A stretch of DNA of 64,000 bases from Brucella anthropi ATCC 49188. Its GTDB lineage: Bacteria > Pseudomonadota > Alphaproteobacteria > Rhizobiales > Rhizobiaceae. Where the stretch lies: assembly GCF_000017405.1 (NCBI RefSeq), contig NC_009671.1, positions 1 to 64,000 on the forward strand, given 5' to 3'. Below, piece by piece: positions 27,545-35,301 of the stretch. The notes under the pieces are model-generated. The model worked only from the letters and a program-made list of their open reading frames with translations. It was not told the origin of the DNA and did not search any database. The translations under genes and the position numbers were made by a program. The number at the start of each line of letters is the position of its first letter. Position 1 is the stretch's first letter.

Positions 27545-28768
27545 TCAGAGAGCGCCAATTAGAACGCCACCTGCCGCGGCGGCGAGCACCACGATCCAGG
27601 GTACGATCTTCCACGTCATCAACAGCACGAAGCAGGTGAGTGCCAGGGCGAACTGGTATGGGCCGACGATGGCGCTGGTGAAGACCGGATCGTAGAGTGC
27701 CGCGCCAAGGATACCGACCACGGCAGCATTGGCGCCGCGCATCAGGGCTTGCGCGCTGTCGCGTTTGCGAAAGCTGTCCCAGAACGGAATGACGCCGAGC
27801 AGGATCAAAAAGCCCGGCAGGAAAACCGCAATCAGCGCAATGCTCGCGCCGATGAGGCCGTTGGGCTCCGGCCCCAACACGGTTCCGAGATAGGCCGCGA
27901 AGGTGAAGAGCGGCCCCGGAACAGCCTGCGCCGCCCCGTATCCGGCTAGGAACTGATCGTGGCTGACCCAGCCGCTTTTCACGACTTCTGTTTCGAGCAG
28001 CGGCAGCACGACATGGCCGCCGCCGAAGACCAGTGATCCCGCGCGGTAGAACGAGTCGAAGACGGCCAGCTCTTGTGAGGGTATGGCGGGGGCGAGGATC
28101 GGCAGTCCGATCAGCAGGGCGAAGAACAAGACGAGCGAAACTGCTCCAAACGTCCGTGAGACGGGGAATTCGATGTGCCGGGTGATTGCTTTGTGATGAT
28201 TGCGGCAGAAGAGAAGGCCTGCCGCCGCGCCGGCGGCGATCGCCGCCACCTGGCCGAGTGCGCCCGCCACAAGCACGATGATCAGCACCGCGCCGAGAGC
28301 GATCGTGGCCCGTTCGCGGTCCGGGCAGAGGTTCCTTGCCATGCCCCAGACGGCCTGTGCCACGATGGCAACAGCAACGATCTTGAGACCGGTAATAACG
28401 CCGCCGCCGACCGGGCCGCCAAATGCCGCAGCGCCATAGGCGAAGAGAACAAGTAGGAGCGCCGACGGCAGGGTAAAGGCTGCCCAGGCCGCAAGTGCAC
28501 CGAGCGGACCGCCGCGTAAGAGTCCCAGGGCAAAACCGACTTGGCTCGATGCCGGGCCGGGCAGGAACTGGCTGAGCGCCACGAGATCGGCATAGCCTTG
28601 CTCGTCGATCCATTTGCGCCGCGACACCAGTTCGTCGCGAAAGTACCCAAGATGCGCAATCGGCCCGCCGAAGGAGGTGAAACCGAGCTTGAGAAAGGTT
28701 GTGAAGACCTCCCCGGCCGAGCCTCTGACGGCGCTGCTTTCATCGTGGCTCGTTGTTGTATCCGTCAT
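27545..28768 (-). CDS. chrA: Chromate transporter ChrA (long-chain, two-domain)
   Basis: A 407-residue inner-membrane protein of the CHR family, which exports chromate and gives resistance. Two homologous halves: the N-terminal half has GFTSFGGPIAHLGYFRDELV and SQFLPGPASSQVGFALG; the C-terminal half has LVFGGGHVVLPLLE and GYGAAQAVPGPLFTFAAYLG. About ten membrane segments. The start overlaps the padR stop by four bases (ATGA), so both are translated together and chrA is probably controlled by PadR. Confidence 0.94.
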   Translation of the reverse strand: MTDTTTSHDESSAVRGSAGEVFTTFLKLGFTSFGGPIAHLGYFRDELVSRRKWIDEQGYADLVALSQFLPGPASSQVGFALGLLRGGPLGALAAWAAFTLPSALLLVLFAYGAAAFGGPVGGGVITGLKIVAVAIVAQAVWGMARNLCPDRERATIALGAVLIIVLVAGALGQVAAIAAGAAAGLLFCRNHHKAITRHIEFPVSRTFGAVSLVLFFALLIGLPILAPAIPSQELAVFDSFYRAGSLVFGGGHVVLPLLETEVVKSGWVSHDQFLAGYGAAQAVPGPLFTFAAYLGTVLGPEPNGLIGASIALIAVFLPGFLILLGVIPFWDSFRKRDSAQALMRGANAAVVGILGAALYDPVFTSAIVGPYQFALALTCFVLLMTWKIVPWIVVLAAAAGGVLIGAL

Positions 28769-29121
28769 CGTTTCATTGCCTCTCCGGTAAATTCACGGAC
28801 GCGCTCCTTGGCCAAGGCGAGACCTTCGCGCCCTTTGTCGGTAATGGAATAGAGCTTGCGCACCGTGCGGCCGTCGCGCTCCTCGCGCGAGGTTAGGTAG
28901 CCGTCCCGCGTCATCTTGTGCAGCAGCGGATAGAGCGTACCGGCAGACAGGCGGTAGCCGTGGCTTGCCAGTTCATCGATCATCCACTGTCCGTAGATCT
29001 CATGCTCGGCTGCGTGATGAAGCACGTGCAGACGCACGAGGCCGGAGAGGAGATCATGGTGCTCCATCTTCAGCGAATGCCTTTTCCCAAGCGCATCGTT
29101 TTCCGATTGGCTCCCTGTCAT
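28765..29121 (-). CDS. PadR-family transcriptional regulator
   Basis: A 118-residue winged-helix regulator: LVRLHVLHHAAEHEIYGQWMIDELASHG, GTLYPLLHKMTRDGYLTSREE and VRKLYSITDKGREGLALAKERV are the PadR signature. It is upstream of and coupled to chrA, and divergent from the TSUP gene. The role (repressor responding to chromate or oxidative stress) is inferred from position. Confidence 0.9.
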   Translation of the reverse strand: MTGSQSENDALGKRHSLKMEHHDLLSGLVRLHVLHHAAEHEIYGQWMIDELASHGYRLSAGTLYPLLHKMTRDGYLTSREERDGRTVRKLYSITDKGREGLALAKERVREFTGEAMKR

Positions 29122-29160
29122 GCCACCTGCCTTCTTGATTCGCGGAATGATCGGTTCATA

Positions 29161-29177
29161 CTATCCGTTTACGATAG
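29161..29177. promoter_or_regulatory. Short inverted repeat in the padR/TSUP divergent promoter region
   Basis: CTATCCGTTTACGATAG: CTATC and GATAG arms with a 7-base centre, 32 bases before the TSUP start. A candidate regulator site, weak on its own. Confidence 0.35.
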
Positions 29178-29208
29178 CGAAAATCGATTGCAGGGAAAAG
29201 ACAAAGAT

Positions 29209-29985
29209 ATGGAACTCATCCTGATCGGCCTTGTGGCGCTGCTGACCGCCGGTGTAACGCTCTTCTCCGGTTTCGGTCTTGGGACGATCCTGATGCCGGT
29301 CTTCGCGCTGTTCTTCCCGGTGCCCTTGGCGATCGCGGCGACCGCGGTCGTGCATTTCGCCAACAACATCTTCAAGTTCGGGTTGATGGCCAGGCAAGCC
29401 GATTGGCGGGTCGTGGCACGGTTCGGGGTGCCGGCCGCCCTCGCTGCCATCGTTGGAGCAAGTCTTCTCACCTGGTTCGACAGGATGCCGGCTCTCGCGA
29501 GCTACATGCTCGGTGGATCGGCCTATGAAATCACTGTCGTCAAGGCGGTCATCGGTGTGCTGATTGTCGCCTTCGCCCTGCTGGAACTATGGCCGCGCTT
29601 TCAGGCGCTTGCATTTCCGCCGCGCTGGTTGCCACGCGTGCTGTCAGGGTTCTTCGGCGGCCTGTCCGGCAATCAGGGGGCGTTACGTTCTGCCTTCCTC
29701 TTGAAGGCGGGCCTTACGAAGGAGGCTTTCGTCGCCACTGGTGTCGTCGCGGCGGTGATAGTCGATGCGGTACGGCTGGTCACTTACGGGACGAGTATCA
29801 TGGCGGATAACCTTGCCCGGTCGCAGGAAATGCTCATGCCGGTAGTCATCGGCACGATCTGCGCGTTCGCCGGTTCGTTCGTAGGCAAGCGTGTCCTGCA
29901 GAAGATCACGTTGCGGACCGTGCAGCTTATCGTGGCTGTGGCCATGTTGGTGATTGGGGCCGGACTTGTGTCGGGTCTGATCTAA
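29209..29985 (+). CDS. TSUP (TauE/SafE) family permease in a chromate transposon
   Basis: 258 residues, about eight helices, TSUP-type glycine-rich motifs GVTLFSGFGLGTILMPVF and SGFFGGLSGNQGALRSAFLL. The start ATG at 29209 is the first Met of the membrane domain (MELILIGLVALL); open frame upstream is antisense to padR. Divergent from padR-chrA. TSUP proteins move sulfite, sulfonates or similar small anions; here an oxyanion connected with chromate or sulfate stress is possible but unproven. Confidence 0.85.
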   Translation: MELILIGLVALLTAGVTLFSGFGLGTILMPVFALFFPVPLAIAATAVVHFANNIFKFGLMARQADWRVVARFGVPAALAAIVGASLLTWFDRMPALASYMLGGSAYEITVVKAVIGVLIVAFALLELWPRFQALAFPPRWLPRVLSGFFGGLSGNQGALRSAFLLKAGLTKEAFVATGVVAAVIVDAVRLVTYGTSIMADNLARSQEMLMPVVIGTICAFAGSFVGKRVLQKITLRTVQLIVAVAMLVIGAGLVSGLI

Positions 29986-30102
29986 AAACACCAGCATACT
30001 CGCGCGGGACGCGGGCAATGGATTGATCGGCGTCAAGGCGACCGGCGCTTTGGTCCGCACGAGATCACGGTGGTCAAAGCCGTGGTCAGACTCGAAAGCT
30101 TC

Positions 30103-30128
30103 ATATAGCTGTCATCGAACAGCTATAT
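30103..30128. promoter_or_regulatory. Perfect 10-bp inverted repeat before the LMW-phosphatase-like gene
   Basis: ATATAGCTGT (30103-30112) and ACAGCTATAT (30119-30128) with a 6-base spacer. Just downstream is a second palindrome CCGATATCGG (30135-30144). Both lie 20-60 bases before the start at 30162. Likely an operator (PadR is the only cargo regulator) or an RNA hairpin; no T-run follows, so it is not a typical terminator. Confidence 0.6.
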
Positions 30129-30161
30129 CGAATTCCGATATCGGTATCCGAGGGAGATGAG

Positions 30162-30665
30162 ATGCGGGACGGTATTTATCGTGTGCTTTTTCTTTCACGC
30201 CGCAATTCCGCGCGCAGTGTGATGGCACAGGCAATCTTGAACAAGATTGGCAAGGGCAGGTTCGAAGCCGTCAGCGCCGCTGTCGATCCCGCACCCGCAA
30301 TCGAACCTGTTGTTCTGGATTTGCTGCGGAGCGCGGAGTATCCGGTGGAGGACATGAAGCCTCAGCACTTTGAAGCATTCGGAGCGTCCGGGGCGACGGA
30401 GCTCGATTTCGTCTTTACGCTGAGTGACACCGCTGCAGGCGAGCCTCTCCCCGAATGGCCCGGTCTTCCGGTCACGGCCCACTGGCGCTGCCCGGACCCG
30501 ACCCTGGTCAAGGGTGAGGCGTGGGAGCGCAAGCGGGCGTTCACGGAGGTTCTTGCAGGACTGGAGCGTCGGCTGGGCATCTTCATCAATCTGCCGTTCG
30601 CCTCGCTGGACCGCATGAGCCTGCAGAACCGGATCCAAGATATCGGTGAAGCACGAGAGCCCTAG
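30162..30665 (+). CDS. Arsenate reductase/LMW protein-tyrosine-phosphatase-like protein without the catalytic Cys
   Basis: A 167-residue protein of the low-molecular-weight phosphatase fold: N-terminal loop VLFLSRRNSARSVMAQAIL and late CPDPTLVKG, the acid-loop DP. In active members the loop is C-x5-R (FLCTGNSARS); here the nucleophile position is Ser12 while Arg18 is kept, so classical phosphatase or arsenate-reductase activity is not expected. GGGAG precedes the ATG. It is the last cargo gene of the chromate transposon. Confidence 0.8.
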   Translation: MRDGIYRVLFLSRRNSARSVMAQAILNKIGKGRFEAVSAAVDPAPAIEPVVLDLLRSAEYPVEDMKPQHFEAFGASGATELDFVFTLSDTAAGEPLPEWPGLPVTAHWRCPDPTLVKGEAWERKRAFTEVLAGLERRLGIFINLPFASLDRMSLQNRIQDIGEAREP

Positions 30666-30710
30666 GCTCAGCAATCGGCCCTCACCTGAGGGCACAGCGT
30701 TGCATCGGCT

Positions 30711-31286
30711 CTAAGTGCTTCGACTAACACCCAGTCGACGCATTTCCCGATAGACTGTCGACCGCCCAAGGCCGAGCTGCTTTGCCGCTTCGGCGGGAGA
30801 TATGCTGGCTGCGATCAGTTTCATCGCCGCATCGACCTTTTTCATGTCGAGCGGCTGGCGCCCCGGCTTCTTTCCTTTCGCTCGCGCGGCGGCGATGCCG
30901 TCCTTTGTGCGCTCCGAGATCAACCTGCGCTCGAAATGGGCGATGGCGCCGAAGACATGGAAGATCAGCTCGCCGGCAGCCGAGGAGGTGTCGATCTTTT
31001 CCTCGAGGCTGAGAAGGTCGATCTTGCGCTCCCGCAGCATCTTCACGGTTTCCAGCAATTCCGCCAATGACCGTCCGAGCCGGTCGAGCCGCACGACCGC
31101 GAGCGTGTCGCCAGCACGGGCATAGGCAAGCAGTTCGGCCAGGCCCGGCCGGTCCATGTTCTTTCCGGATTGGACGTCGCTGAAAACCTTTATGGCACCG
31201 GCCTGCTCAAGGCGCATTGCCTGGCCGGCGACATCCTGATCACCAGTCGAGACGCGCGCATAACCGAGAATTGCCCCCATATTCAT
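30711..31286 (-). CDS. tnpR: Serine resolvase of the chromate transposon
   Basis: 191 residues. Catalytic Ser in ILGYARVSTGDQDVAGQ, VVRLDRLGRSLAELLETV, GELIFHVFGAIAHFERRLISERT, and a C-terminal HTH (ISPAEAAKQLGLGRSTVYREM). It is divergent from tnpA, with the res region between them. Confidence 0.93.
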   Translation of the reverse strand: MNMGAILGYARVSTGDQDVAGQAMRLEQAGAIKVFSDVQSGKNMDRPGLAELLAYARAGDTLAVVRLDRLGRSLAELLETVKMLRERKIDLLSLEEKIDTSSAAGELIFHVFGAIAHFERRLISERTKDGIAAARAKGKKPGRQPLDMKKVDAAMKLIAASISPAEAAKQLGLGRSTVYREMRRLGVSRST

Positions 31287-31423
31287 GTCTCCGAAACGTC
31301 CGTTCTGTGGACAACCGAAGCTGCGTGTGTCGGAATACTGTGATTCCGTCCACAGAATATGTCTCTTTATTCCGAACTGTCCATGAATTTTCGAGTCCTT
31401 TTAGGGGCGGCGGAAGGAGCACC
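31287..31423. other. res/promoter region between tnpR and tnpA of the chromate transposon
   Basis: 137 bases with TCTGTGGACAA, CCGTCCACAGAATAT, TCCGAAACG and GAACTGTCCATG elements arranged as inverted half-sites (CTGTGGAC...GTCCACAG). This fits resolvase subsites flanking the crossover; the subsites were not delimited. Confidence 0.55.
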
Positions 31424-34390
31424 ATGCGCAAGCACGAACTGCTGAACGAAGCCGAGCGGGAACAGTTGCTGGGTTTTCCGACGAGCCGAGACGATCTTGC
31501 CCGACTTTACACCTTCGAACCGCACGACCTCGACCTGATCCGGCTTCGCCGAGAGAATCGCAACCGTCTCGGTGTTGCTGTTCAACTTGCGCTGTTTCGC
31601 CATCCCGGCATGACATTGGCACAAATTCTTCAACGCAGCGCCGGGCTTTCCGAAGAACTCGTGTCCTTCATTGCCGAGCAGCTCGACCTGCCGGAAACTG
31701 CCTTCGCCGCATATGCCGTCCGCGACCAGACAATGACCGATCATGCCCGCGAGCTCGCCTCGGCACTCGGCCTTCGAGGCGCAAGCCGGACCGATATCCC
31801 CTTCATGATCGAGGCGGCCGCCAAAGCTGCCTGGGGAACGGACAAGGGTGTCGTGATCGCCGCCGGTATCATTGACGCGCTGCGCCAGGCCAAGATTCTT
31901 CTGCCTGCTACCTCGACCATAGAGCGCGCTGGCATTGCCGGCCGGGCGCGTGCCAGAAAACAGGCGGCTCATGCGCTCCTGTCCGGTCTTCGGCCGGCTC
32001 AACTGGACGCGCTCGATGCGCTTCTGGCTGCAGATTCGACCGGCGCTATGCCGCTCACCTGGCTCAAGACGATCCCGGTGGCTGCAAAGCCCGATCACGT
32101 TCGAGGCATTCTCGATCGTCTGGGCGTGGTGCGGAGGATCGGCATCCCGCCGAAATTAAGCGCCGCCATCCACCCCGCCCGCTACCGGCAGTTCGTGCGT
32201 GAGGGGCGCGTGTCCCCCGCCTATATGATCGAGCGTTACACGACGTCGCGCCGGCGGGCGACGCTCGTTGCATTTCTGATCGACCTCGAAGAGCGGCTTA
32301 CCGACGCGGCCATCGAAATGGCAGACAAGCTGATCGGCGGTGCGTTCAGCCGTGCCCAGAACAAGCAGGCCCGCCGCTATGGGGCGACCGCGAAAGACGT
32401 CGCCCGGCTGATGCGACTGTTTCGCGGTACGATCGACGCTCTTGCCGGTGCTATCGACAACCACTCGGACCCGGTCGAGGCAATTGACGAAACTGTCGGC
32501 TGGATCAATCTGCTCAAAGCCAGACATGAGATTGCCGAGCTCGCCGAAACTGCCGATGTCGATCCCCTCACGGTGGCCGTGGACCGCTATGCGACATTGC
32601 GGAAGTTTGCTCCGGCGCTGATCGAAGTTCTCGAATTCAAGGCCAACCGAGGAAGCACGCGAACGATAGCCGGCGTTCAAAAGCTTCGCGAACTCAACAG
32701 GTCGGGCAGGCGCGATGTGCCGCCGGATGCGCCGATGCCGTTCAAGGAGGAATGGCGGAAGCTGGTGATCGAGCCGGATGGCAAGATCAATCGTCGGCTC
32801 TACGAAACGGCTATGCTGGCGCACTTGCGCAACAAGTTGCGTTCCGGGGACGTCTGGGTTGAGCGGTCGTCAGCCTATCGCCGCTTCGACAGTTACCTTC
32901 TGCCGGAACCGGCCGCCGCTCCAATCGTCGCCGAACTCGGATTGCCGACCGCCGCCGACACATGGCTCGAAAAGCGCGGCCGGGAACTGGACTGGCGGCT
33001 GAAGAAATTCGCGCAGCGCCTCAAACGCAACCAGCTTGAAGGCGTCCGCTTTGCCGAAGATCGGTTGCAGGTCTTACCCGTCAAGACCGCAGTTCCCGAC
33101 GAAGCCGAAGCACTCGCCGATCGCCTGGACGCAATGATGCCGCGCATCCGCATCACCGAACTGCTGCATGAAGTGGCGCGCGAGACCGGATTCATGGCGG
33201 CCTTCACCAATCTGCGCACCGGCGAAAACTGTCCGAACGAGAGCGCGCTGCTGGCCGCAATTCTGGCCGATGCGACCAATCTCGGGCTCTCCCGCATGGC
33301 GGCCGCCAGCCACGGCGTCACCCGAGACCAGCTCATCTGGACACAAGACGCCTACATTCGTGAGGATACCTACCGGGAAGCGCTCGCTACCATCATCAAT
33401 GCTCAACACCGCCTGCCTATCGCTTGGGTCTGGGGTGACGGAACCACGTCAAGTTCTGACGGGCAGTTCTTTCGTGGCGGCAAACGTGGCACGGCAGGAG
33501 GAGACATCAACGCCCGCTACGGCGTCGATCCGGGCTTCAGCTTCTACACCCACGTCTCCAATCAACACGGCCCTTTCCACATCAAGGTTCTCTCGGCGGC
33601 GACGCACGAGGCGCCCTATGTGCTCGACGGGCTACTTCACCACGGCACCAATCTCTCGATTGCGGAGCATTATACCGACACTGGCGGCGCGACCGATCAT
33701 GTGTTCGCGCTCTGCGCCATGCTTGGGTTCCGTTTCTGCCCGCGGCTACGCGACTTCCCGGATCGCCGACTGATCCCGATCGAGCATCCCGCGGGCTATC
33801 CCGAAATCGCGCCGCTCCTCGGCAAACGCATCCGCACCGATGTCATCCGCGAACATTGGGATGACGTGATGCGTCTGGTCGCTTCGCTCAAGACCGGCCA
33901 TGTCGCGCCATCGGTGATGTTGCGGAAGCTCTCGGCCTATGAGCGTCAGAACAAGCTGGACATAGCGCTTCAGGAGATCGGCAAAATCGAGCGAACCCTG
34001 TTCATGCTCGACTGGCTGGAAAGTCCGGGGCTGCGACGTAGATGCCACGCCGGTCTCAACAAGGGCGAGCAGCGCCATGCCCTCGCGCAAGCGATCTACA
34101 CCTTCCGACAGGGACGCATCATCGACCGCAGTCACGAGGCCCAACAGTACCGGGCCTCCGGCTTGAACCTCGTCATTGCGGCGATCGTCTATTGGAATTC
34201 CACCTATATGCGTGACGCCATTGAGCATCTGCGCTCGCAGGGGGAAGCTGTTTCCGACAATCTCCTGGCTCATACCTCCCCGGTCGGGTGGGAGCACATC
34301 GCCTTTTCCGGTGACTTCCTCTGGGATCGCGCCGCAAAGACGACCGGCCGGAAACCGCTCAACTTATCTACAAAACAGCGAGTGGCGTGA
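31424..34390 (+). CDS. tnpA: Tn3-family transposase
   Basis: 988 residues, the usual size. N-terminal DUF4158 DNA-binding domain (LLNEAEREQLLGFPTSRDDLARLYTF) and C-terminal DDE catalytic domain with [29 protein letters not shown] and HRSEAQ-like NKGEQRHALAQAIY containing the Glu. The start is set at MRKHEL, with GGAG 5 bases upstream; open frame before it covers the res region. It ends 12 bases before the right terminal repeat. Confidence 0.95.
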   Translation: MRKHELLNEAEREQLLGFPTSRDDLARLYTFEPHDLDLIRLRRENRNRLGVAVQLALFRHPGMTLAQILQRSAGLSEELVSFIAEQLDLPETAFAAYAVRDQTMTDHARELASALGLRGASRTDIPFMIEAAAKAAWGTDKGVVIAAGIIDALRQAKILLPATSTIERAGIAGRARARKQAAHALLSGLRPAQLDALDALLAADSTGAMPLTWLKTIPVAAKPDHVRGILDRLGVVRRIGIPPKLSAAIHPARYRQFVREGRVSPAYMIERYTTSRRRATLVAFLIDLEERLTDAAIEMADKLIGGAFSRAQNKQARRYGATAKDVARLMRLFRGTIDALAGAIDNHSDPVEAIDETVGWINLLKARHEIAELAETADVDPLTVAVDRYATLRKFAPALIEVLEFKANRGSTRTIAGVQKLRELNRSGRRDVPPDAPMPFKEEWRKLVIEPDGKINRRLYETAMLAHLRNKLRSGDVWVERSSAYRRFDSYLLPEPAAAPIVAELGLPTAADTWLEKRGRELDWRLKKFAQRLKRNQLEGVRFAEDRLQVLPVKTAVPDEAEALADRLDAMMPRIRITELLHEVARETGFMAAFTNLRTGENCPNESALLAAILADATNLGLSRMAAASHGVTRDQLIWTQDAYIREDTYREALATIINAQHRLPIAWVWGDGTTSSSDGQFFRGGKRGTAGGDINARYGVDPGFSFYTHVSNQHGPFHIKVLSAATHEAPYVLDGLLHHGTNLSIAEHYTDTGGATDHVFALCAMLGFRFCPRLRDFPDRRLIPIEHPAGYPEIAPLLGKRIRTDVIREHWDDVMRLVASLKTGHVAPSVMLRKLSAYERQNKLDIALQEIGKIERTLFMLDWLESPGLRRRCHAGLNKGEQRHALAQAIYTFRQGRIIDRSHEAQQYRASGLNLVIAAIVYWNSTYMRDAIEHLRSQGEAVSDNLLAHTSPVGWEHIAFSGDFLWDRAAKTTGRKPLNLSTKQRVA

Positions 34391-34431
34391 CCGCGTTCCA
34401 CCTTAACGTTGTTTAGCGGGAAACCAACGCT

Positions 34432-35115
34432 ATGCCCTCAACTTCATGTCGTGCGAGATACCTCGACGATGAACTTTGCTTTTATGATAGTTTTGGTCAG
34501 GCTCGAGCCGAGCTTGACAGAGCCCAAGAACAGGTAGTTCCGCGAATACTTTCGGGCGTAATGACCGCTTTAAATCACTATTCCCCGGTAATTCGCTGCG
34601 TCGGACAAGAGAACTACGGCATCACCGCAGATGGCGTTCGAATATTCGATCTCCGCTTTGGGATATCAAACAACATCAGCGTATCCCGCCTTGTTGCAGC
34701 CGATACTATGACTGAGTCTCTTTCGAGCGCTCTTAGACGCGGACGTTCGCTCGCGCCTCAAGTCGCGAGCTTCTATGATCTTGCTCACAAGGAAGCCGAC
34801 CCAACAAAACAGTATCTTCTCCTTTTCATCACGTTGGAGTTGGCAATCGGAATAGCCTTCCAGTGCAGCTATCGCCAAATCGCAGCGCAAGGCGCCCAAG
34901 CTCAACTGCGAGATCATACTAAGGTTAGGCTTCAAGAGAAGTTCACTTGGTTGCGTCAATTCGTTTGGACGACACTTAATCCGGATGATGATCAACTTTT
35001 CCAATCACTCCGGCGATCTCGTAACGACATCGCTCACGGCAATGCGGTGAGTATAGATAAAAGCCGTCGACTGGAATTGGAGAACCTAGTTCAAAGGGTA
35101 TTGTCTGTAGCGTAG
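34432..35115 (+). CDS. HEPN-like hypothetical protein, 5' end replaced by a transposon end
   Basis: 227 codons from an ATG inside the Tn3 terminal repeat, so at least the first three residues, and probably more, are not native. The product is mainly helical and soluble. Near the C-terminus LRRSRNDIAHGN (R197, H202) matches the RNxxxH (R-x4-6-H) motif of HEPN domains, many of which are toxin or defence RNases. No partner antitoxin gene (MNT type) is adjacent. It lies immediately before the repABC control region. HEPN assignment is from one motif and predicted helices only. Confidence 0.5.
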   Translation: MPSTSCRARYLDDELCFYDSFGQARAELDRAQEQVVPRILSGVMTALNHYSPVIRCVGQENYGITADGVRIFDLRFGISNNISVSRLVAADTMTESLSSALRRGRSLAPQVASFYDLAHKEADPTKQYLLLFITLELAIGIAFQCSYRQIAAQGAQAQLRDHTKVRLQEKFTWLRQFVWTTLNPDDDQLFQSLRRSRNDIAHGNAVSIDKSRRLELENLVQRVLSVA

Positions 35116-35168
35116 CTCACGGCACCAGTAAGTGAGCGCCGGTAAACGCCCGAGGCACGGCACCGCCA

Positions 35169-35184
35169 GTTGTCCGCGGACAAC
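35169..35184. promoter_or_regulatory. parS centromere site upstream of repA
   Basis: GTTGTCCGCGGACAAC is a perfect 16-bp palindrome matching the repABC parS consensus GTTNNNNGCNNNNAAC. An identical copy is inside repB (37248-37263). It is the expected RepB binding site for partition. Confidence 0.9.
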
Positions 35185-35246
35185 TTCGGCCTCATCTGGG
35201 ATTGATGGTTAATCGTTTGTAAAATGTTTACGAATCGGGCTTAATG

Positions 35247-35291
35247 TCAACTTCGCAGTTATCGATGTTTTTGCATGATTTGCGAAGTTGA
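35247..35291. promoter_or_regulatory. Inverted repeat just before repA (operator or leader hairpin)
   Basis: TCAACTTCGCA (35247-35257) and TGCGAAGTTGA (35281-35291), perfect 11-bp arms with a 23-base centre, end ten bases before the repA ATG. A candidate RepA/RepB operator for autorepression or an mRNA hairpin covering the ribosome-binding site (AAGG at 35293). Confidence 0.65.
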
Positions 35292-35301
35292 AGGGCCTTA
35301 A

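Larger units (their letters stand above)
27430..34440 (+). mobile_element. Tn3-family transposon with chrA-padR / TSUP-arsC-like cargo
   Basis: Bounded by 38-bp inverted repeats at 27430-27467 and 34403-34440, outer ends GAGGGCATAGCG, inner ends ACGCTAAG and ACGTTAAG (one mismatch). Content: chrA, padR, TSUP permease, LMW-phosphatase-like gene, tnpR, res and a full-length tnpA. The five bases outside the two ends differ (CTATA, ACTTC), so the original target duplication is lost; rearrangement after insertion is likely. Confidence 0.9.

Noticed and set aside
27453..28613. 386-codon minus-strand frame rich in Arg and Ser
   Set aside because: Overlaps chrA in another frame; composition is that of an out-of-frame GC-rich gene.
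30001..30161. Palindromes considered as a CRISPR-like or attachment-site array
   Set aside because: Only two unrelated inverted repeats; no repeated spacer-repeat units. No CRISPR array was seen anywhere in the window.
31367..32098. 243-codon minus-strand frame at the start of tnpA
   Set aside because: Antisense to the conserved DUF4158 domain; no motif or start signal.
35116..35301. Possible tRNA or attachment site before repA
   Set aside because: No cloverleaf could be formed; the palindrome is explained by parS and the second inverted repeat by rep control.
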